From: Planctomycetaceae bacterium
GTDB lineage: Bacteria > Planctomycetota > Planctomycetia > Pirellulales > Pirellulaceae
Length of the DNA stretch: 64,000 nucleotides
Assembly (NCBI GenBank): GCA_020638975.1
Contig: JACKHN010000032.1
Span: forward strand, 1-64,000
Reading direction: 5' to 3'
The notes beneath the pieces were generated by a model, which was not told the origin of the DNA, did no database searches, and saw only the letters and a program-made list of their open reading frames with translations. Position 1 is the stretch's first letter. Each line of letters begins with the position of its first letter. A program made the translations under genes and the position numbers. This document shows, in pieces, positions 62,301-64,000 of the stretch.

Positions 62301-64000
62301 TCATCGGCCCTGAAATATAGAATGCCCCCGACGCTTGCCAGACCAATCAGGTCCGACGACTGAATGCCAGCTCGGATGTCTTTCACCAGCAGCGTTCCAT
62401 CCTCCGTCCCATCGCTACGCCAGAGTTCGGTGCCAGCGATCCCGTCGTCAGCAACAAAGAAGAGCGTACCATTCGCTCCAGTCAGGTCGCGGGGAGACGA
62501 GCCATACTGGCCGACAAGGATGTCCTTCACGAGAACCGTTCCGGTTTCCGTGCCATCACTCTTCCAGAGCTCGCGCCCATTGATGCCGTCGTCGGTGGTA
62601 AAATAGAGTACTCCGTCTACATTCGTTAACGACTGCGGATCGGAACTGCCGGCGCCAGCCTGTATATCCGTGACCATTACGGTTCCGGATTCCGTTCCGT
62701 CGCTCTTCCATAGTTCATAACCGTGGATACCGTCATCGAGCGTAAAGAACAGCGTTCCATTCACATCCGTCAAGTGCTCTGGGGTGGACATGCCACTGAG
62801 AATGTCTTTCACCATGACTGTTCCGGTTTCCGTCCCGTCGCTCTTCCACAGGTCGTTGCCGTCGCTGCCGTCGTACGCAACGAAGTACAGAGTCCCATGC
62901 ACATCCGTCAGATTGAATGGGAAAGCACTGCCGTCGCCGGCGGCAATATCCTTGACCACAAATGTTCCGGATTCCGTTCCATCGCTCCTCCACAGTTCCA
63001 GTCCACTCAAGCTCTCGAATGCCGTGAAGTAGAGCGTGCCATTGACCTCGGTCAGTCCTCGCGGGCCGGACCCGTCGCTGCCAACTCTGATATCCTTGAC
63101 AAGCGTCGTGCCAGTTTCGGTTCCATCGCTCTTCCACAACTCCCAACCATGTGCTTCGTGATAAGCCCGAAAGAAGAGCGTACCGTTCACGCTCGTCAGA
63201 TACTGAGGATAGGACCCCGCACTTCCGCTTCGAATGTCCTTGACCAACATCGTGCCCGCAGCCGTGCCATCGCTCTTCCAAAGTTCGCTGCCATTGATTC
63301 CATCCGAAGCAACAAAGAACGAGAATGCGTTCAAGGAGACGAGTTCGTTGGGATGCGAACCGCTATTGCCATTGCTTAAATCCTTGAACAAGACAGTCCC
63401 TGCGTCAGTTCTATCACTCCTCCAAAGCTCCGTCCCGTGTATGCCGTCATTGGCCTGGAAGAAGAGCGATCCATTAACGGTCGCCAACGAACTCGGGTAC
63501 GATCCACTACTTCCGTCGGCAATATCCTTTGCCAGAGTCGTTCCCGCCGCGGTGCCATCGCTCTTCCAAAGCTCTCGACCGTTAGCACCGTCATTCGCAG
63601 TGAAGAAGAGCATCCCGTTGAACTTTGTCAGTTGCGCGGGATTGGAACCATTGCTACCGCTGCGTATGTCTTTGACGAGCGACGTTCCGGCTGTCGTCCC
63701 ATCCGTTTGCCAGACTTCCGCGCCCGTTACTCCGTCGTTGGCCGTGAAGAAGAGCACGCTGTTTATCGGCGTCAACTCCGAGGGATATGAGCTGGTGCTG
63801 CCCGCACGGATGTCCGCGATCATCGCCGTGCCGGATTCCGTGCCGTCGCTTTTCCACAGTTCCCGCCCGTTGATTCCATCGTTGGCGATAAAGTACACGT
63901 GGTCGTTCAAGGGGGTCAGTTGTTGAGGATAGGAGCCGCCGCCTCCTGCTCGAATATCCTTGACCCGAACAGTCCCAAAATCAGTTCCGTCGGTCATCCA
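56366..64000 (-). CDS. Giant ELWxxDGT-repeat surface protein, N-terminus outside window
   Basis: At least 2544 residues; the frame is open at the right edge, where the codon before the first visible Met encodes Trp of an ELW repeat. In order: 13 ELWxxDGT repeats (64000 to about 62140); an SdrD-B-like domain (VWSDLDADGVRDDVEPKLAG, about 62110-61830); a propeller-like stretch; two cadherin-like domains (ATSIAENQAIGTIVGTF, VFEQQPVGTPVGRF); 8 more ELW repeats (60400-59130); five 77-residue repeats (59110-57950) beginning KADPIITW; a GEVED domain (AWIDFNRDGDWLDAGEQ, DDGEVEDYLVEL); a beta region; and a dockerin-like pair of calcium loops (DTDRDGRTSPLDALIIINQL, DINHDGAIAPIDVLVIINVL). It is probably secreted or surface-attached, with adhesive or polysaccharide-binding roles. 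No LPXTG or PEP-CTERM ending is present. Confidence 0.93.
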   Translation of the reverse strand, partial: WMTDGTDFGTVRVKDIRAGGGGSYPQQLTPLNDHVYFIANDGINGRELWKSDGTESGTAMIADIRAGSTSSYPSELTPINSVLFFTANDGVTGAEVWQTDGTTAGTSLVKDIRSGSNGSNPAQLTKFNGMLFFTANDGANGRELWKSDGTAAGTTLAKDIADGSSGSYPSSLATVNGSLFFQANDGIHGTELWRSDRTDAGTVLFKDLSNGNSGSHPNELVSLNAFSFFVASDGINGSELWKSDGTAAGTMLVKDIRSGSAGSYPQYLTSVNGTLFFRAYHEAHGWELWKSDGTETGTTLVKDIRVGSDGSGPRGLTEVNGTLYFTAFESLSGLELWRSDGTESGTFVVKDIAAGDGSAFPFNLTDVHGTLYFVAYDGSDGNDLWKSDGTETGTVMVKDILSGMSTPEHLTDVNGTLFFTLDDGIHGYELWKSDGTESGTVMVTDIQAGAGSSDPQSLTNVDGVLYFTTDDGINGRELWKSDGTETGTVLVKDILVGQYGSSPRDLTGANGTLFFVADDGIAGTELWRSDGTEDGTLLVKDIRAGIQSSDLIGLASVGGILYFRADDGIHGPELWRSDGTDGGTLLVDDIAIPGGSSPGNFTELNGVVIFTATTELFGQELFSLSLSASIRGIVWSDLDADGVRDDVEPKLAGVTVYADLNNNKQLDGNEPFAISQDDDPATEDADETGHYRLADIPSGTQVIRQITPDGYVQTLPETGLRAPIDPGFGADFQFTPWSRSLNGLAYSSVSQELFALSSDEIRVFTREGELLRLYSVNDSYEDLSVLPEAISLGGTNVPAGSLLASTRETFFALSPLDGSVIASVTASLTENFSISYDPNSNEILTHSLFGSDAVQRFDPFTGALTSSVVATEIEFGDVEFLAPTGGFISAKTASNNGYTVVTEFDASGSIIRTLDLTATFGIRPLSSQNRGGITGLAYDEVNDTLYLAGTDGLIYSVDGLFAADSTQGAWTVQLDASEVAEGIEFGNVPIIAPTDLHLSATSIAENQAIGTIVGTFLTDDNSPTDHHRYLLVAGEGDTDNSSFAISGDALVTEEMFDFEQRSTYTIRVRSTDSLGQHIEKSIQIFVNNVNEPPTALILDDSRVFEQQPVGTPVGRFTAEDPETFDFFPIPGFSPFQFSLVDGIGDDDNPSFAIEGDILKTNTVFDSETRTSYSIRVQVVDPEGAAYQQSYAIVVDPIRGVPPLLDINAHPQSAGSNPVELVDVNGILYFVANEGMHGIELWKSDGSPTGTVMVKDIHPGLASSGLRYLTNVAGTLLFQADDGVHGQELWKSDGTTEGTVLVKDIHAGGGSGSPYNLTNVGGLLFFTARDGANGYELWRSDGTADGTFIIKDINPGPGSSYPRYLTSVNGTVFFRANDGTHGFELWKSDGTTDGTVLVHDIVLGSDSGWVPQAQPVSGNGLLYFLADDGIHGTELWKSDGTPAGTTIVADVQTGPQSSFPSSLITVNETLFFSADDGVHGRELWKSDGTMLGTQLVLDLHAGTAPSLSFYGEFVRVNELLYFSATDGVAAYELWRSDGTESGTILVADISQGGGGSYPMFLTAAGDFVYFAADDGIHGFELWKSDGTAAGTTLLLDATEDAIGSSPYLITRSGNHIYFAATTEIYGTELYTAPKADPIITWTKPADITFGALLGASQLNASASVAGTFVYSPAAGTQLSASANQQLSVTFTPTDTLNYNNAIASVLIDVLKADPIITWNAPSDVTFGTPLSNTQLNATANVAGTFAYSRAVGTQLNAGADQQLSVTFTPTDTLNYNNAVASVLIDVLKVDPIITWNAPSDITFGTPLSNTQLNATANVAGTFAYSRAVGTELNAGADQQLSVTFTPTDTLNYNNAVASVLIDVLKADPIITWAKPADITFGALLGASQLNASASIAGTFVYSPAAGTQLNASANQQLSVTFTPTDTLNYNNAVASVLIDVLKADPVITWNAPSDITFGTPLSNTQLDATANVAGTFAYTPAVGTQLNAGADQQLSVTFTPADTLNYNNAVASVTIGVVRLFDYGDAPSALQSGFKSDYPVTITNDGARHSESLLFLGSLIDTETDGQVSDLAGQDGVEGDDGIGVDDEDGVRFVTTLVAQGGVASTSSVVVTASGAGKLDAWIDFNRDGDWLDAGEQILSSIQVAKGDNTLTFSVPAGATAGRTFARFRLSSTGGLAPTGVADDGEVEDYLVELVNGDVVSGVDVVIASIGAEPIELVTEGNQVILRRGGTELFRASQASLRTIDVAGTDGDDTLDIADVSLIVSGKLTGNFGSGTDVLRLTGGNQTLSLAQIVEANIHGLDLIDITGIGANSLTLGSADVRAISEITKTLRVQHNSDDTVTYVGKWAAGLPELVAGQFLHVLTLGDTSVRVVNSAPFHNPLVASDTDRDGRTSPLDALIIINQLNATGPQALSQPSSVVNLTNFYYVDINHDGAIAPIDVLVIINVLNASIGIAEHEYAASPLLPSSFPSLMVTMTSQETKTRVAFDIPIGFATQPPASMATRNQPPVLASWRNSLQVAPSRQDLDELIDAVDAFFAELGSMIE
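57950..59110 (-). repeat. Five tandem 231-base repeats inside the giant gene
   Basis: Each encodes about 77 residues (WxxPxDITFGxxLxxxQLNA, then QQLSVTFTPTDTLNYNNA). Two types exist, AKPADITFGALLGASQLNAS and NAPSDITFGTPLSNTQLNAT, in the gene's reading order A-B-B-A-B. DNA identity between same-type copies is very high, indicating recent duplication. They resemble MBG/Ig-like surface-protein modules. Confidence 0.9.

Overview
The window looks like chromosomal DNA of a planctomycete, most likely a Pirellulaceae/Rhodopirellula-type bacterium. The evidence is two copies of the planctomycete gene pair DUF1549/DUF1553 (with CXXCH cytochrome motifs) plus DUF1501, an ECF sigma factor immediately followed by a Ser/Thr kinase, a giant ELWxxDGT-repeat protein ending in a dockerin-like segment, DUF3179 and DUF4105 proteins, and small intergenic palindromes of several families. 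GC content is moderate and uniform. I see no prophage, CRISPR array, rRNA or tRNA gene.

Layout. 1-6160 (+): the end of a secreted-type esterase, a short-chain dehydrogenase (SDR), and a sugar ABC importer (binding lipoprotein, double ATPase, permease with an unusual extra domain), with a GCTAGC-centred palindrome after the binding-protein gene and another at the end of the operon. 6165-12698 (mostly -): hemG-like protoporphyrinogen oxidase, a small + strand gene, then tyrA-purL-purQ, in which purL carries fused PurS-like sequence. 12927-15686 (+): ECF sigma factor and membrane Ser/Thr kinase. 15718-23565 (-): small exported protein, DUF4105 lipoprotein, rarA, DUF3179 protein, a zinc-ribbon/transmembrane/alpha-toroid protein and a glycine-zipper lipoprotein. 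23814-25828 (+): FKBP isomerase and a sugar dehydrogenase-like propeller. 25842-33676 (mostly -): REC-GGDEF-CBS regulator, a lone Hsp70, an unknown protein, a subtilase-like protein and a GH32/43-like propeller; a 41-residue membrane ORF lies on +. 33813-40395 (+): HSDL2-like SDR, DUF1549/1553 + DUF1501 pair, CocE/NonD hydrolase. 40571-45755 (-): DgkA, LptD-like outer-membrane protein, GT39-type glycosyltransferase. 46304-51533 (+): DUF2760-Hsp70-Hsp70 operon behind a hairpin-rich leader. 51583-64000 (-): the second DUF1549/1553 + DUF1501 pair, and the C-terminal 2.5 thousand residues of the ELW-repeat protein, which runs off the right edge.

Themes. Many genes concern the cell envelope and polysaccharide handling (ABC importer, esterase, GH-like propeller, CocE hydrolase, cytochrome-containing DUF1549 proteins, LptD, DgkA, GT39, giant surface protein). 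Housekeeping genes (purL/purQ, tyrA, hemG, rarA) are interspersed. The least understood parts are the Hsp70 operon with its structured leader, the ABC permease with an inserted alpha/beta domain, and the palindromic elements, one of which supplies the stop codons of two convergent genes.
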